From Solidesulfovibrio fructosivorans JJ] (GTDB lineage Bacteria; Desulfobacterota; Desulfovibrionia; Desulfovibrionales; Desulfovibrionaceae): a stretch of DNA of 64,000 nucleotides. The DNA is taken from contig NZ_AECZ01000012.1 in the NCBI RefSeq assembly GCF_000179555.1, forward strand, positions 1 through 64,000, read 5' to 3'. The translations under genes were made by a program, and so were the position numbers. Of this stretch, positions 42,314 to 54,099 are shown in pieces; the stretch's first letter is position 1, and the number at the start of each line of letters is the position of its first letter. Below the pieces are notes generated by a model. The model worked only from the letters and a program-made list of their open reading frames with translations. It did no database searches and had not been told where the DNA came from.

Positions 42314-43219
42314 ATGGGTCGAAACGCATCGTTCCGAGCGGATGTTTTGTGCCTGACTACGGCGCTTATCTGGGGCCTTGCCTTTGTGGCGCAGCGGATC
42401 GGCATGGCGCATTTGGGGCCGATGGGGTTTAACGGCATCCGGTTCGCGCTGGGCGCGGCGGTGCTGGCTCCCTTGGCGATGCGTTCGATGCGCTACCCGC
42501 CGCCCGCGCCGTTTCTGGGCGATGGTGATCCGGGGTTTCCCTGGATCGGGGGGCTTCTTGCCGGGGCGGTGCTTTTTGCGGGCGCTTCGTTGCAGCAGGT
42601 GGGGCTTTTGTACACCACGGCCGGCAAGGCGGGGTTCATCACCGGCTTGTATGTGGTGTTGGTGCCGCTGCTGGGATTTTTTCTGGGCCAGCGTCCGGCC
42701 CGGGGCGATGTGATCGGGGCGGTGGCGGCGGCCTGCGGGCTTTATTTTTTGTCGGTGAATGAGGACCTCAGCCTGGCTCCGGGGGATGGGCTGGAGCTTA
42801 TCGGCGCGTTTTTCTGGGCCGGGCATGTGCTGCTGATCGGCTGGCTATCGCCGCGTACCCGGGCCTTGCCGTTGGCTATGACCCAGTACGCGGTCTGCTC
42901 GGTGTTGAGCCTTGTTTGCGCGTTCCTCTATGAAACCGTGACCTGGGAGGGGATCGTGGGCGCGGCCTGGCCGATACTATACGGCGGCCTGTTTTCCGTG
43001 GGGCTTGCCTATACGTTGCAGGTCATCGCCCAGCGCGACGCCAAGCCCACCCATGCCGCCATTCTGCTCAGCTTCGAGACGGTGTTCGCGGCCATTGGCG
43101 GGGCGCTGATGCTGGACGAACGGCTTGGAGGGCGCGGTCTTTTCGGCTGTGCGCTCATGTTTACCGGCATGCTGGTGTCCCAGCTCTGGCCCAAGGCCAA
43201 GGGACAGCGGGCGGCGTAG
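42314..43219 (+). CDS. EamA/DMT-superfamily metabolite exporter
   Basis: 301 residues, ten helices in two EamA repeats. TALIWGLAFVAQRIGM opens repeat 1 and FFWAGHVLLIGWLSPRTRAL opens repeat 2; the family signature RFALGAAVLAPLA follows the first. Typical drug/metabolite transporter length. Substrate unknown. AAGGAG ~11 bp before ATG 42314. It starts 25 bp after the last hairpin of element F. Confidence 0.88.
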   Translation: MGRNASFRADVLCLTTALIWGLAFVAQRIGMAHLGPMGFNGIRFALGAAVLAPLAMRSMRYPPPAPFLGDGDPGFPWIGGLLAGAVLFAGASLQQVGLLYTTAGKAGFITGLYVVLVPLLGFFLGQRPARGDVIGAVAAACGLYFLSVNEDLSLAPGDGLELIGAFFWAGHVLLIGWLSPRTRALPLAMTQYAVCSVLSLVCAFLYETVTWEGIVGAAWPILYGGLFSVGLAYTLQVIAQRDAKPTHAAILLSFETVFAAIGGALMLDERLGGRGLFGCALMFTGMLVSQLWPKAKGQRAA

Positions 43220-43330
43220 CCATCGCGATATCCGGCGGAGAATTTTCGTGAAGCAAAGTTTTTTTCCATGCCTTACCCGCGATTAAGGTTAACAGCTTAA
43301 CATTATTAAAAGTTTTGGGGAGGGGAGAGC

Positions 43331-43372
43331 GCGAGAGGGGAACCCTTTTTTCAAAAAGGGTTCCCCTCTCGC
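43331..43372 (-). repeat. Type A intergenic hairpin, copy 4 (inverted)
   Basis: GCGAGAGGGGAACCC / GGGTTCCCCTCTCGC; the flank CTCTCCCC lies on the minus-strand 3' side, so orientation is opposite to copies 1-3. It sits between convergent genes. Confidence 0.75.
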
Positions 43373-43390
43373 ATCCTCTTCTTCTCTCCA

Positions 43391-43420
43391 TAAAAAAGCC
43401 CGGCCGGGGCCGGGCTTTGC
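43391..43420 (-). terminator. Terminator of the LysM/TPR gene
   Basis: Minus strand AAAGCCCGGCC / GGCCGGGCTTTTTT, 22 bp after the stop. Confidence 0.85.
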
Positions 43421-43441
43421 ATCAACCTTTGGAAGTCGCGC

Positions 43442-44803
43442 CTATTGGCACAGCTTTTCTTTCTTGGCGCTGTCGAGCAGTTCGCAATCGCCCAGGGTGC
43501 AGGCTTTCTTGTAGTCCTCGCACATGGGGCCGTACTGCTTGAGGTGCAGGTAGGTGAACCCGCGTCCCTTGTAGTAGTCCGCCTCGTTGGGACCGAAGCC
43601 GATGGCCTTGTTGAAGTCGGTGATGGCCTGCTGGTACTGGCCGGAGCGGGTGCGGCTGAGGCCCCGCATGGAGTAGGCCAGGGCGAAGTTGGGGTTCTTC
43701 TCGATGGCCTTGGTGTAGTCGTCGATGGCCTTGGCGTACTGCTTCATGTAGTAGTGGGCATGGCCCCGGCTGGCGTAGAAGTCCGCACGGTTGGGGTTGA
43801 GCTTGATGGCCTTGTTGAAGCTGTCCACGGCCTGCTGGAACTTGTTTTGCTTCCCGAACTCGATGCCCTTTTCAAAGGCGGCTTCGGCGTCGGACGTCTG
43901 CAGGCCGGTTTTGGCCGGCGCGGCTTCGGGCTCGGCCGTTTTGGCCGGCTTGGCCGGTTCCGTCGGGGCGGCGGCTTCGGGTGTCCTGGGAGCCGAGGCC
44001 GGGCGTTCCGGTTCGCTCACAGCCGCGGGCGCTTGCTCGGGGGCGGGAGTGCGGGCCGGCGCGGCTTCGGGCTCGACGGCCTTGCTGGGCACGTTGAGCT
44101 TCTGGCCGGAATGCAGCTTTTTGCCGAGGCCGGGGTTGAGCCGGTAGAGTTCCTTGACGCTGATATGGAATTTGCGGGCCACCGTGTGCACGGTGTCGCG
44201 CTTGTGGGCGGTGTAGGTGCTGGTCGTTGCGTGGGATTCGCGGGATTTTTCGGCCTTGCGCGCGGGCTTCTCGGCGGGTTCGGCCTTGGCCGGCGCGGCT
44301 CCGGGGACGACGAGTTCCTGGCCGATGCGCATCTTTTTGGGATGCAGGGATTTGTTGGCCTTGAGCAGCTCATCCACGCTGACGTCGTACTTGGCGGCGA
44401 TGGCGCCGAGGGTGTCGCCCTTTTTGACCTTGTAGCTGCCAGATTTCGCCTGGGACTTGCTTTCCTTGACTTTGTCCCGGGCCAGGGCGGCGCGCTCCTT
44501 TTCGGAGGAGCCTTCGGCCTTTTTGCCGGCCTTTTCCTTTTTGGGTTCCTTTTCCGAATGCTTCTTATCGGCTTTGCCCGAAGAGCCCCCGGGGATCGTC
44601 AGCGATTCGCCCACCCGCATTTTTCTTGGATCGAGCCCTTTGTTGGCCTTGAGCAGGTCCTGGACGGAAACGCCGTGCTTTTTGGCGATGGACACCGGCG
44701 TGTCGCCGGCTTTGACGGTATAGGCCCCGACTTCGGCCGGGCGGACGGTTGCGAGCAGGCTGAGGCATAACAGGGGAAATACGAGGCGAGACAATCGAGG
44801 CAT
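43442..44803 (-). CDS. Secreted triple-LysM, TPR-repeat protein
   Basis: 453 residues. Signal peptide (LVFPLLCLSLLATVRP, ~27). Three LysM domains: ~28-72 (TVKAGDTPVSIAKKHGVSVQ), ~122-166 (KVKKGDTLGAIAAKYDVSVD) and ~196-240 (RDTVHTVARKFHISVKELYR), separated by Lys/Glu-rich linkers; an Ala/Pro/Glu-rich hinge; then three to four TPRs from ~305 (AFEKGIEFGKQNKFQQAVDS). LysM binds peptidoglycan, so a periplasmic scaffold is likely. The C terminus has three Cys (CEDYKKACTLGDC). No partner gene adjacent. Confidence 0.9.
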   Translation of the reverse strand: MPRLSRLVFPLLCLSLLATVRPAEVGAYTVKAGDTPVSIAKKHGVSVQDLLKANKGLDPRKMRVGESLTIPGGSSGKADKKHSEKEPKKEKAGKKAEGSSEKERAALARDKVKESKSQAKSGSYKVKKGDTLGAIAAKYDVSVDELLKANKSLHPKKMRIGQELVVPGAAPAKAEPAEKPARKAEKSRESHATTSTYTAHKRDTVHTVARKFHISVKELYRLNPGLGKKLHSGQKLNVPSKAVEPEAAPARTPAPEQAPAAVSEPERPASAPRTPEAAAPTEPAKPAKTAEPEAAPAKTGLQTSDAEAAFEKGIEFGKQNKFQQAVDSFNKAIKLNPNRADFYASRGHAHYYMKQYAKAIDDYTKAIEKNPNFALAYSMRGLSRTRSGQYQQAITDFNKAIGFGPNEADYYKGRGFTYLHLKQYGPMCEDYKKACTLGDCELLDSAKKEKLCQ

Positions 44804-45045
44804 GGCACCACCTTAGCGCTGTCTGGTTCTCTGCGAGGTTTGGAATGCGGTCACGAAACTGAAGGCATCTTTCTAAACTACCTCGGCCACGGGAGCAATG
44901 TTTTTCAGAATTCGAAAGATTACAGGATGATGAAATATTCGTTCATGTCCGCGCAACTTTACGTGAGAAGGGCGCGGTGCTATCCGCGTAGAGCGGCTTT
45001 TCAGGAATTCTCCTGCATAACGCTTCATTGCTTCCATGGCGTTTC

Positions 45046-46137
45046 ATGAACAAAAAACGTTACGGCCTGTCCGTCATCAGCTATACCTATGAGGACCATG
45101 GGCTTGCCGCCGATCTTGTCGCTTCCATCGATTCCTGGGATTTCCGGCCCCGGGAAATCATCGTGGTCGACGACGGCTCCAGCGAGCCCTTTTCCCCGCC
45201 GGCATCCGATCCTGCCTTACGCGTGCTCCGGTTGACGCCCAACCAGGGACCGGGGCAAGCTAAAATCGCCGGACTTTCCGCCGCGTCCGGGCGCTTTCTC
45301 TTGTCCGTGGACGCGGATATCCGCCTGCCGCCCGATTGGGTGACGCGGGCCCTGCCCCTGGCCTCCCGGCCCGAAGTCGGACTCGTGTCCGCGCCCATCC
45401 TGACCGAGGCCGGCGACGGACTCCTTGCCGCCTACCAGAAATTGCGCTTCAGCCATATGGTCGGTTTCGTCGGCGAACCGGACGTGATCCCGGCCGGACT
45501 GTGGCTTCTGCGGCGCGAAACCTGGCAACGCCACGGGTTTGCCGAGTACCGCGAACGCCTGCATGAAGACGTCTACTTCAGCCATAAGCTCCGAGGCAAG
45601 GGCCTGACTCTGCGCATCCTGCCCGACGCGCCTGTCCGGCAGGTCCGCCGCTTGTCGCGCCTGACCATGACCCGCCGGGGTTGGACCTGGCAGGGCGGCC
45701 AGTATCTCGACGCCGCTTCCCGAAACCTCATCGACGCCGTGAACGCCTTCCTGTTCGCCATGCGCCGCCGCATGCGCGCGCACCACCAAGCCGACCCGCG
45801 CTTCATCTTCTACGATTATCTCTACTGCGCCTACGGCTTCGTCGCGCTCCTGCGCCAGGCCGCCTTCCCCGAACCCGTGGTCCGCGCCCTGGCCGCCCGG
45901 CTGGCGGCCGATCTCCCAAACGAGGCCCTGCGCCAAATTTTCGCCGCCGACCTCGCCGACCTGGGCTGCCCGCCCCAACCCGCCGGCCCACACCCGCTCA
46001 TCGCCGCCATCCGCCAAGGCCTGTGCTCCATCCTGCCCGAAGGAAGCGACGCGGCCATGCTCCAGGCCCTGCCGCACCTCATCGAGGAAGACAGCCGCCA
46101 CGATTGGCACTTCTCGTTCTACGACGCATCGGTGTAG
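45046..46137 (+). CDS. Family 2 glycosyltransferase
   Basis: 363 residues. GT-A fold: LSVISYTYEDHGLAADLV, REIIVVDDGSSEPF (nucleotide-binding DD), LLSVDADIRLPPDW (DxD-like DAD), then LHEDVYFSHKLRGKGL (catalytic-region ED). The C-terminal ~120 residues are helical and unique. No membrane helix, so cytoplasmic or peripheral. Probably polysaccharide or protein glycosylation. ATG 45046 lacks a clear SD. Stands alone between convergent partners and element S. Confidence 0.85.
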   Translation: MNKKRYGLSVISYTYEDHGLAADLVASIDSWDFRPREIIVVDDGSSEPFSPPASDPALRVLRLTPNQGPGQAKIAGLSAASGRFLLSVDADIRLPPDWVTRALPLASRPEVGLVSAPILTEAGDGLLAAYQKLRFSHMVGFVGEPDVIPAGLWLLRRETWQRHGFAEYRERLHEDVYFSHKLRGKGLTLRILPDAPVRQVRRLSRLTMTRRGWTWQGGQYLDAASRNLIDAVNAFLFAMRRRMRAHHQADPRFIFYDYLYCAYGFVALLRQAAFPEPVVRALAARLAADLPNEALRQIFAADLADLGCPPQPAGPHPLIAAIRQGLCSILPEGSDAAMLQALPHLIEEDSRHDWHFSFYDASV

Positions 46138-46139
46138 TC

Positions 46140-46615
46140 GGCGGGGCTCTGCCCCAGACCCCGGCGGGGGCTCTGCCCCCGCACCCCCGCCGGGAGGCCG
46201 AGGGCCCCCCGGACCCCCCATCCGGTGGGCTTGGGCCGGGCGGAGGTGGGGCTGGCTGGCGGGAGAGCGGGGGTGGAGAAGATGGCGGCGGAATTTGTCG
46301 GGACGGTGCATGTCGCTTCGCGACAAGCTCGTCCCAGGCAAATTCCGCCGCCACCACGCCGGTCGCCCCTTTGGGGCGACATTCGGAGAAAAATATCTTT
46401 TTCTTAAAATGCGGCGCTTCGCCGCTGGCGTGGTTGTTGCCGCAATCGCGTCCGGCGTCGAGGCGCAAAGCGCCTCGTGTCGCCGGGCCGATTGCGGCAA
46501 CAAGAATCCCACCATCGCCACCCTGCAAGGTTGCGTCCCGGCAGAGCGTAAAGGGAGGTCCGGAGGGCATAAGCCCTCCGGCGGGGTCTGGGGCAGAGCC
46601 CCAGCATCTTCATTC
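46140..46615 (-). repeat. Hairpin-chain element, copy S, downstream of the copper ATPase
   Basis: Reverse-complement homologue of 41790-42290. Read on the minus strand it begins 6 bp after the ATPase stop with GGGGCTCTGCCCC, then CCGGAGGGC/GCCCTCCGG, TTGCCGCAATCG ... CGATTGCGGCAA enclosing CGAGGCGC/GCGCCTCG, GCGGCG/CGCCGC, GTCGCCCC/GGGGCGAC, and TGGCGGCGGAATTTGCC / CAAATTCCGCCGCCA. Both copies lie 3' of, and on the same strand as, a gene. Confidence 0.8.
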
Positions 46616-46620
46616 TTCCC

Positions 46621-49122
<2,502 letters not shown>

Positions 49123-49124
49123 CG

Positions 49125-49143
49125 GCGTATGATAATCATTTTC
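49125..49143. promoter_or_regulatory. Fur-box-like 19-mer at the start of copA
   Basis: GCGTATGATAATCATTTTC matches the Fur consensus GATAATGATAATCATTATC at 15 of 19 positions, with a perfect ATGATNATCAT-type core. It lies 2-21 bp upstream of the ATG, so it would overlap the RBS region. Confidence 0.5.
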
Positions 49144-49242
49144 ATTCCTGGCGCAAGCCGGTGCCATCCCGGCCTCCAGGCTGGAAATTGACGTTCGATA
49201 AGGATAGAAAGCGGAAAATGGCGCGGCAAAGGAGCCCGAGGC

Positions 49243-49614
49243 ATGCGATCCGACGTAATGGCCGCCTTCTGGGAGGCCCAGAAACGCGAGCCGAACCGAT
49301 GGGAACGGCTTCGCGAGATTTTCGAGAAACTCAGCATGGTGCTGGAGATGCCCTCAATGTGCCTGGGGAATGCCGACGACCTGTTGGAGCAGCTGGAACA
49401 GCGCCTCAACGAGGCTGGGCAGCTTTTTCCGGAACCGGACTGGCTGGCCTTCGACGCCACCGGGCCCGAGGGGCTGGAGCAATATTGCGCCAACCACATG
49501 GGCGGGATGCTGGAAACCCTTATCCAGGTCGTGGAACGGCTGGCCGAGGAGCGGGCCGAGGAACGGGCCGCGGGTGTTTCGGGCCCGGGCGGCAAGGACG
49601 GGGGCCGCGAATAA
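49243..49614 (+). CDS. Hypothetical helical protein
   Basis: 123 residues, acidic, predicted mostly helical ([40 protein letters not shown]). No domain recognised. AAAGGAG eight bases before ATG 49243. Divergent from copA, 120 bp apart. Confidence 0.7.
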   Translation: MRSDVMAAFWEAQKREPNRWERLREIFEKLSMVLEMPSMCLGNADDLLEQLEQRLNEAGQLFPEPDWLAFDATGPEGLEQYCANHMGGMLETLIQVVERLAEERAEERAAGVSGPGGKDGGRE

Positions 49615-49749
49615 TTCCGTTTCGCTTTCCGAATGGCGGAAAGCGGGGCGATCCGTTTTATACGGTATTTCTTGTATTTTTTTAATTATAACGGGCGTTA
49701 TGCTTTTTGGGGATAAGGCCCGGCCCGCGTGGAATAGTCAGGCGACGGA

Positions 49750-49783
49750 TAAAAAAAGGGGTCATGCTGTCGCATAACCCCTT
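49750..49783 (-). terminator. Terminator of tRNA-Pro
   Basis: Minus strand GGGGTTATGC / GCATGACCCC then TTTTTTT, nine bp after the tRNA. Confidence 0.88.
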
Positions 49784-49791
49784 GGAAAGTC

Positions 49792-49869
49792 TGGTCGGGA
49801 TGAGAGGATTCGAACCTCCGACTTCTGCGTCCCGAACGCAGCGCTCTAGCCAGACTGAGCCACATCCCG
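49792..49869 (-). tRNA. tRNA-Pro (CGG)
   Basis: Acceptor CGGGATG / CATCCCG, anticodon CGG in TTCGGGA on a CTGCG/CGCAG stem, CCA encoded. 78 nt. Confidence 0.95.
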
Positions 49870-50038
49870 TCGTGGAAGACAGGCTTTTAGAGCATCGCGC
49901 GGGCTTTGGCAAGCACTAATGTCGGTTGTCAGAACGCCAAGACTCATCTAATCATGGAGAGCGTTGCGGGCCACGGGCCGTGTCGGGAGGATTGGCGCGG
50001 CATTCGGGTGCGGACAGGCCCCTCTTCAGGAGATATAT

Positions 50039-51124
50039 GTGATCAAGGTAGTCGTGGTCGACGATTCGGCCTTCATGCGCAAGGCCATAAGCACCATGCT
50101 GGCCAAGGACCCCGAAATCGAGGTCGTGGCCACGGCCCGCGACGGCGAGGAAGGGCTGGAGATGATCCGGCGCCACCAGCCGGACGTTGTGACGATGGAC
50201 ATCGAGATGCCGCGCATGGACGGGCTCACCGCCCTGCGGCACGTGATGATGGAAATGCCCCGGCCGGTGCTCATGGTGAGCTCCCTGACCACCGAGGGGG
50301 CCGAGGCGACGCTCAAGGCCATGGAACTCGGGGCTGTGGATTTCATCCCCAAACAGCTTTCCAAGGTGTCCCTCGACATCGTCAAGATCGAGGAAGAACT
50401 GCGGGCCAAGGTCAAGACCATCGCCCGGCGCCGCATGAGCCATCTGGCCCGGGGGCCGCTTTCGGGGCGGGCCCGCCCGGGGGCCGCCGCCCCGTCGACG
50501 CCCGGCGCCCCGGAGCGCGCGGCCCGGCCGGCCCGGCCCACGGGCAAGCAGAACCGCGATCTGGTGGCCATCGGCGTCTCCACCGGCGGGCCGCCGGCCG
50601 TGCAGAAAGTGCTTTCGACCCTGCCCCAGGATTTTCCGGCCGGCATTCTGATCGCCCAGCATATGCCGGCGGCGTTTACCGGCCCCTTTGCCAAGCGCCT
50701 GGACGGCGTCTGTCGCATTACGGTCAAGGAGGCCGAGGACGGCGAACGGTTGCAGCATGGCGTGGCCTATGTGGCTCCGGGAGGCAAGCATCTGCGCATC
50801 GACCAGAAGGTCAGCCGCATCGACGTGCGCGTGGTCGAGGAACCGCGCGAGGCCCTGTATAAACCCTCGGCCTCGGTGCTGTTCGACTCCGTGGCCGGGG
50901 CCGTGGGCCGGCGGGGACTCGGAGTGGTGCTGACGGGCATGGGCAGCGACGGCCTGGACGGCATGCGCTTGCTCAAGGCCAAGGGCGGTCGCGCCCTGGC
51001 CCAGTCCGACTCCACCTGTGTCGTCTACGGCATGCCCAAGGCCATCGTGGACGCGGGGCTGGCCGACGAGATAGTGGATATCGACGAGATGGGCGAGGCC
51101 ATCCTCCACAACCTCTACAAATGA
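50039..51124 (+). CDS. cheB: Chemotaxis methylesterase CheB
   Basis: 361 residues. Receiver domain (~1-120) with VVVDDSAFMRK, phospho-Asp in DVVTMDIEMPRMDG and Lys in IPKQLSKV; linker rich in Arg/Pro; methylesterase domain (~175-355) with active-site Ser in GVSTGGPPAVQ, His in LIAQHMP, and Asp region LTGMGSDGLDGM. Removes methyl groups from chemoreceptors. GTG start 50039 after AGGAG, which fits the receiver N terminus. Opens the chemosensory operon; next gene overlaps or abuts the stop. Confidence 0.94.
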   Translation: MIKVVVVDDSAFMRKAISTMLAKDPEIEVVATARDGEEGLEMIRRHQPDVVTMDIEMPRMDGLTALRHVMMEMPRPVLMVSSLTTEGAEATLKAMELGAVDFIPKQLSKVSLDIVKIEEELRAKVKTIARRRMSHLARGPLSGRARPGAAAPSTPGAPERAARPARPTGKQNRDLVAIGVSTGGPPAVQKVLSTLPQDFPAGILIAQHMPAAFTGPFAKRLDGVCRITVKEAEDGERLQHGVAYVAPGGKHLRIDQKVSRIDVRVVEEPREALYKPSASVLFDSVAGAVGRRGLGVVLTGMGSDGLDGMRLLKAKGGRALAQSDSTCVVYGMPKAIVDAGLADEIVDIDEMGEAILHNLYK

Positions 51125-51159
51125 CCGCTCCCCGGCGGGGCGGCGGGCAAGGACGCGGC

Positions 51160-53082
51160 ATGGTGGACTGCAAGGAGCTTTGCCAACGGCTTGGCGGCGA
51201 CGATCCGGACGTGCTCCGGGATGCGGCTTATGAGGCCGGCGAAAACGCCTGTCTCGAAGCGGTGCCGTATTTGGCCAAATTGCTGTGCTCGCACAATCTC
51301 GGCGTGCAGGAAGCGGCCGACCGGGCCCTGCGCAAGATCGGCGGCAAGGACGTGGTGGCGGCGGTCAAGCCGCTGTTGCGCTCCGACGACGCGCCCCGTC
51401 GCAACGCCTCCATGGACATCCTGCGGGCCGTGGGGGACCAGGATTTTCCCACGCTCCTGGAGCTGCTCCACGACGCCGACCCCGACATCCGTATTTTCGC
51501 TTCGGATATCCTGGGCTCCACGGATACCCGGGAGGCCGTGGCCCCGCTTTGCGAGGCGCTGCTCAAGGACCCCGAGGTCAACGTCCGCTACCAGGCCGCG
51601 GTGAGCCTCGGCGAGCTGGCCTTCCACGACGCGGCGGAGTGCCTGGGCAAGGCGCTCGGCGACGAGGAGTGGGTCCAGTTCGCGGTCATCGAGGCCCTGG
51701 CCAAGATCCGCGACGCCTCTTCGGTCGGGGCCCTGGTCAAGGCCCTGGACAAGAGTTCGGACCTGGTCGCCTCCATGATCGTCGACGCTTTGGGCGAAAT
51801 CGGCAACATCAAGGCCGTGACCATGCTTTTAAAACGCATGGACGCCTCGCCGGAGGTCCTGCGCAACAAGATCGTCAAGGCCGTGGTGCGCATCCTCGGC
51901 GGCAAGGCGCTTTCGCTTTTGTCCCCGGCCGAGCGGGAACGCTTCCGGGGCTATCTGCTGGCCGCGCTCGGCGACGACGAGGATGACGTGCAGGACGCCG
52001 CGGTGTCCGGCCTGGGGTCCGTCGGCGGCGAGGCGGCGGCGGCGGCCGTCATCGCCCACTGCGCCCGGCTCGACCGGGACCATCATCCGGAGCGCTACGA
52101 GCATGCCGTGGGCGCGCTGCGCGAGATGGGACTGACCAAGGCCCTGGGGGAGGCGTTGCGCCTGGGCGGCGACGCCAAGCGGCAGGTGGCCCTGGACGTC
52201 CTGACCGAGCTGCCGTGCCCGGATTGCGCGCTTTTGGTCATGGACGCCTTTGCCGGGCTTCCCGCCGCGGTCCGTCCGGCGGCGGCCAAGACGCTGGCGT
52301 CCATTGCCGGCGAAGAGGCGCTGCCATTCTTTTTGGGCCTTCTGGACGACGCCGACGAGGCCGTGCTGCTCGAGGCCGTGGCGTTTCTCGGCGCGAAAAT
52401 GCACTATCAGCCGGCCGGGGAACCCATTTTCGCGCTGCTGGCGCATCCCTCCGACGCGGTCAAGGAGGCGGCGCTCGAGGCCTGCGTGGCCATCGGCGGC
52501 GAGTATCTCGACGCCCGTTTCCGGGAACTTTTCCAAAGCGAGGAGCCCGTGGAGCGGCTTATGGCCGTCTATGCCCTGGGCAAGATGGGCGTGCGCGACC
52601 ACATGGACGTGATCCGGGGCGCGCTTTCCGACGAGGTCCCCGACATCCGCAAGATCGCTCTCGAGGCCTTGGCCGAGATGTGCGGCCACGAAGAGGAAGG
52701 GCTGCCGCTCATCGTGGCCGGTCTTTCCGACGAGAACCGCGACGTGCGTCTGGCCGTGGTGGAGCTTCTCGGCGGCTGCGACAGCGACAAGGTCTATCCG
52801 TCCCTGGAGCAGGCGCTGTCCGACCCGGACGACTGGGTGCGCATCCGGGCCGTGGAGGCCATGGGGCTTCGCGGTGAGCACCAGGCCGTGCCCCGGCTCT
52901 TGGAACTGGCTTCGGACCAAAGCAAGCTGGTGGCCCTGAAGGCCGTGGAAAACTTGGGGGAAATTGGCGGCCCCGAAGCCTTGGAGGCGTTGCGCGGGCT
53001 GACCGCCGGCGACGACCCCGAACTGGTCGCCGCCGCCGAAGCGGCCGTCGCCAGGCTGCAGGACGAGCAAGGGGGGCGCTAG
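51160..53082 (+). CDS. HEAT-repeat scaffold protein of the Che operon
   Basis: 640 residues made almost wholly of ~30-residue HEAT/PBS-lyase-like repeats (for example VQEAADRALRKIGGKDVVAA and VRIRAVEAMGLRGEHQAVPR). No other domain. It lies between cheB and cheR, so it probably scaffolds the array or adaptation enzymes (inference). ATG 51160 has AAGGA seven bases upstream; ATG 51121, overlapping the cheB stop, would add 13 low-complexity residues. Confidence 0.85.
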   Translation: MVDCKELCQRLGGDDPDVLRDAAYEAGENACLEAVPYLAKLLCSHNLGVQEAADRALRKIGGKDVVAAVKPLLRSDDAPRRNASMDILRAVGDQDFPTLLELLHDADPDIRIFASDILGSTDTREAVAPLCEALLKDPEVNVRYQAAVSLGELAFHDAAECLGKALGDEEWVQFAVIEALAKIRDASSVGALVKALDKSSDLVASMIVDALGEIGNIKAVTMLLKRMDASPEVLRNKIVKAVVRILGGKALSLLSPAERERFRGYLLAALGDDEDDVQDAAVSGLGSVGGEAAAAAVIAHCARLDRDHHPERYEHAVGALREMGLTKALGEALRLGGDAKRQVALDVLTELPCPDCALLVMDAFAGLPAAVRPAAAKTLASIAGEEALPFFLGLLDDADEAVLLEAVAFLGAKMHYQPAGEPIFALLAHPSDAVKEAALEACVAIGGEYLDARFRELFQSEEPVERLMAVYALGKMGVRDHMDVIRGALSDEVPDIRKIALEALAEMCGHEEEGLPLIVAGLSDENRDVRLAVVELLGGCDSDKVYPSLEQALSDPDDWVRIRAVEAMGLRGEHQAVPRLLELASDQSKLVALKAVENLGEIGGPEALEALRGLTAGDDPELVAAAEAAVARLQDEQGGR

Positions 53083-53085
53083 TCC

Positions 53086-53964
53086 ATGACCTCGCTTTTT
53101 TCCAAGACGATATCCCTGCGGAAGGATCTGAAGATCACCGACGCGGAGTTCTCCCAACTGCGGGATTTCATCTACGCCCAGGCGGGCATCTATGTGGCCG
53201 ACAACCGCAAGTATCTCGTGGAAAACCGGCTCGCCTCGAGACTCAAGGAACTCAATCTCAAAAGCTTCTCGGAGTACCACGCCTATTTGCAGTATGACGC
53301 GGGCCGCCGCCAGGAGCTCAATCGTCTTTTCGAGGTCATCACCACCAACGAGACGAGTTTTTACCGCAATCCGCCCCAGCTGAAGGTCTTCCAGGACATG
53401 GTGCTCAAAGACGTCCTGGACAAGCAGCGCAAGCTCAAGCAGAAGCGGTTGCGCATCTGGTCGGCCGGCTGCTCCACCGGCGAGGAGCCCTACACCATCG
53501 CCATCATTCTCTTCGAGGTGCTGCGCACGGAAATCGCCTCCTGGGACATCCGCATCACGGCCAACGACCTGTCCGAGGCCGTGCTGGCCCAGGCGCGGGA
53601 AGGCGTCTATACCGAGTACAGCCTGCGCACCACGCCCAAGGAGATCGTCTCGCGCTATTTCAACCCGGACGGGACCAATTTCAAACTGCGGCCCGAAGTC
53701 AAACGTCTGGTCAGCTTCGGCCAGATCAACCTGAGCGACCGGATGATGCTCAAGCGCGTGGAGCGTTCCCACATCGTATTTTGCCGCAACGTCATTATCT
53801 ATTTCGACGATGAAATGAAGAAAAACGTCATCGCGGCCTTTTACGACAATCTGCTCCCCGGCGGCCAGCTGCTCATCGGGCACTCGGAATCCCTGCACAA
53901 CATTTCCCGGGCCTTTCGTCCCAAGCACTATCCCGGGGCCATTATTTACGGCAAGGAGGAGTAA
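53086..53964 (+). CDS. cheR: Chemoreceptor methyltransferase CheR
   Basis: 292 residues. N-terminal helical domain (~15-85; LRDFIYAQAGIYVADNRKYL), then SAM domain with TTNETSFYRNPPQL, WSAGCSTGEEPYTIAIIL (SAM motif), ITANDLSEAVLAQAREGVY, and VFCRNVIIYFD. Methylates receptor glutamates. Starts 3 bp after the HEAT gene, in the same operon. Confidence 0.94.
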   Translation: MTSLFSKTISLRKDLKITDAEFSQLRDFIYAQAGIYVADNRKYLVENRLASRLKELNLKSFSEYHAYLQYDAGRRQELNRLFEVITTNETSFYRNPPQLKVFQDMVLKDVLDKQRKLKQKRLRIWSAGCSTGEEPYTIAIILFEVLRTEIASWDIRITANDLSEAVLAQAREGVYTEYSLRTTPKEIVSRYFNPDGTNFKLRPEVKRLVSFGQINLSDRMMLKRVERSHIVFCRNVIIYFDDEMKKNVIAAFYDNLLPGGQLLIGHSESLHNISRAFRPKHYPGAIIYGKEE

Positions 53965-54099
53965 CGGCATCACGGCGTCGACGACCGGTGTCGCCTTATA
54001 AAAATACGTCGGCTTTTTCAGGTACGTATTGGAATGTCTTGTCGTCGCAATTTTATACGCGGTTACGCGAGATAACACGAGGACCACGTTGGAGCGTCC
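53965..54099 (+). promoter_or_regulatory. AT-rich gap before parA, possible internal promoter
   Basis: 135 bp, visibly AT-richer than the flanking genes, the only sizeable gap in the operon. It could host a promoter for parA-cheW-cheY-cheA, but I cannot define -35/-10 boxes. Confidence 0.3.

Noticed and set aside
41790-46615. Hairpin-chain pair as the inverted ends of a composite transposon
   Set aside because: The segment between them holds ordinary genes (EamA, LysM, GT2), no transposase, and both elements follow the strand of their upstream gene.
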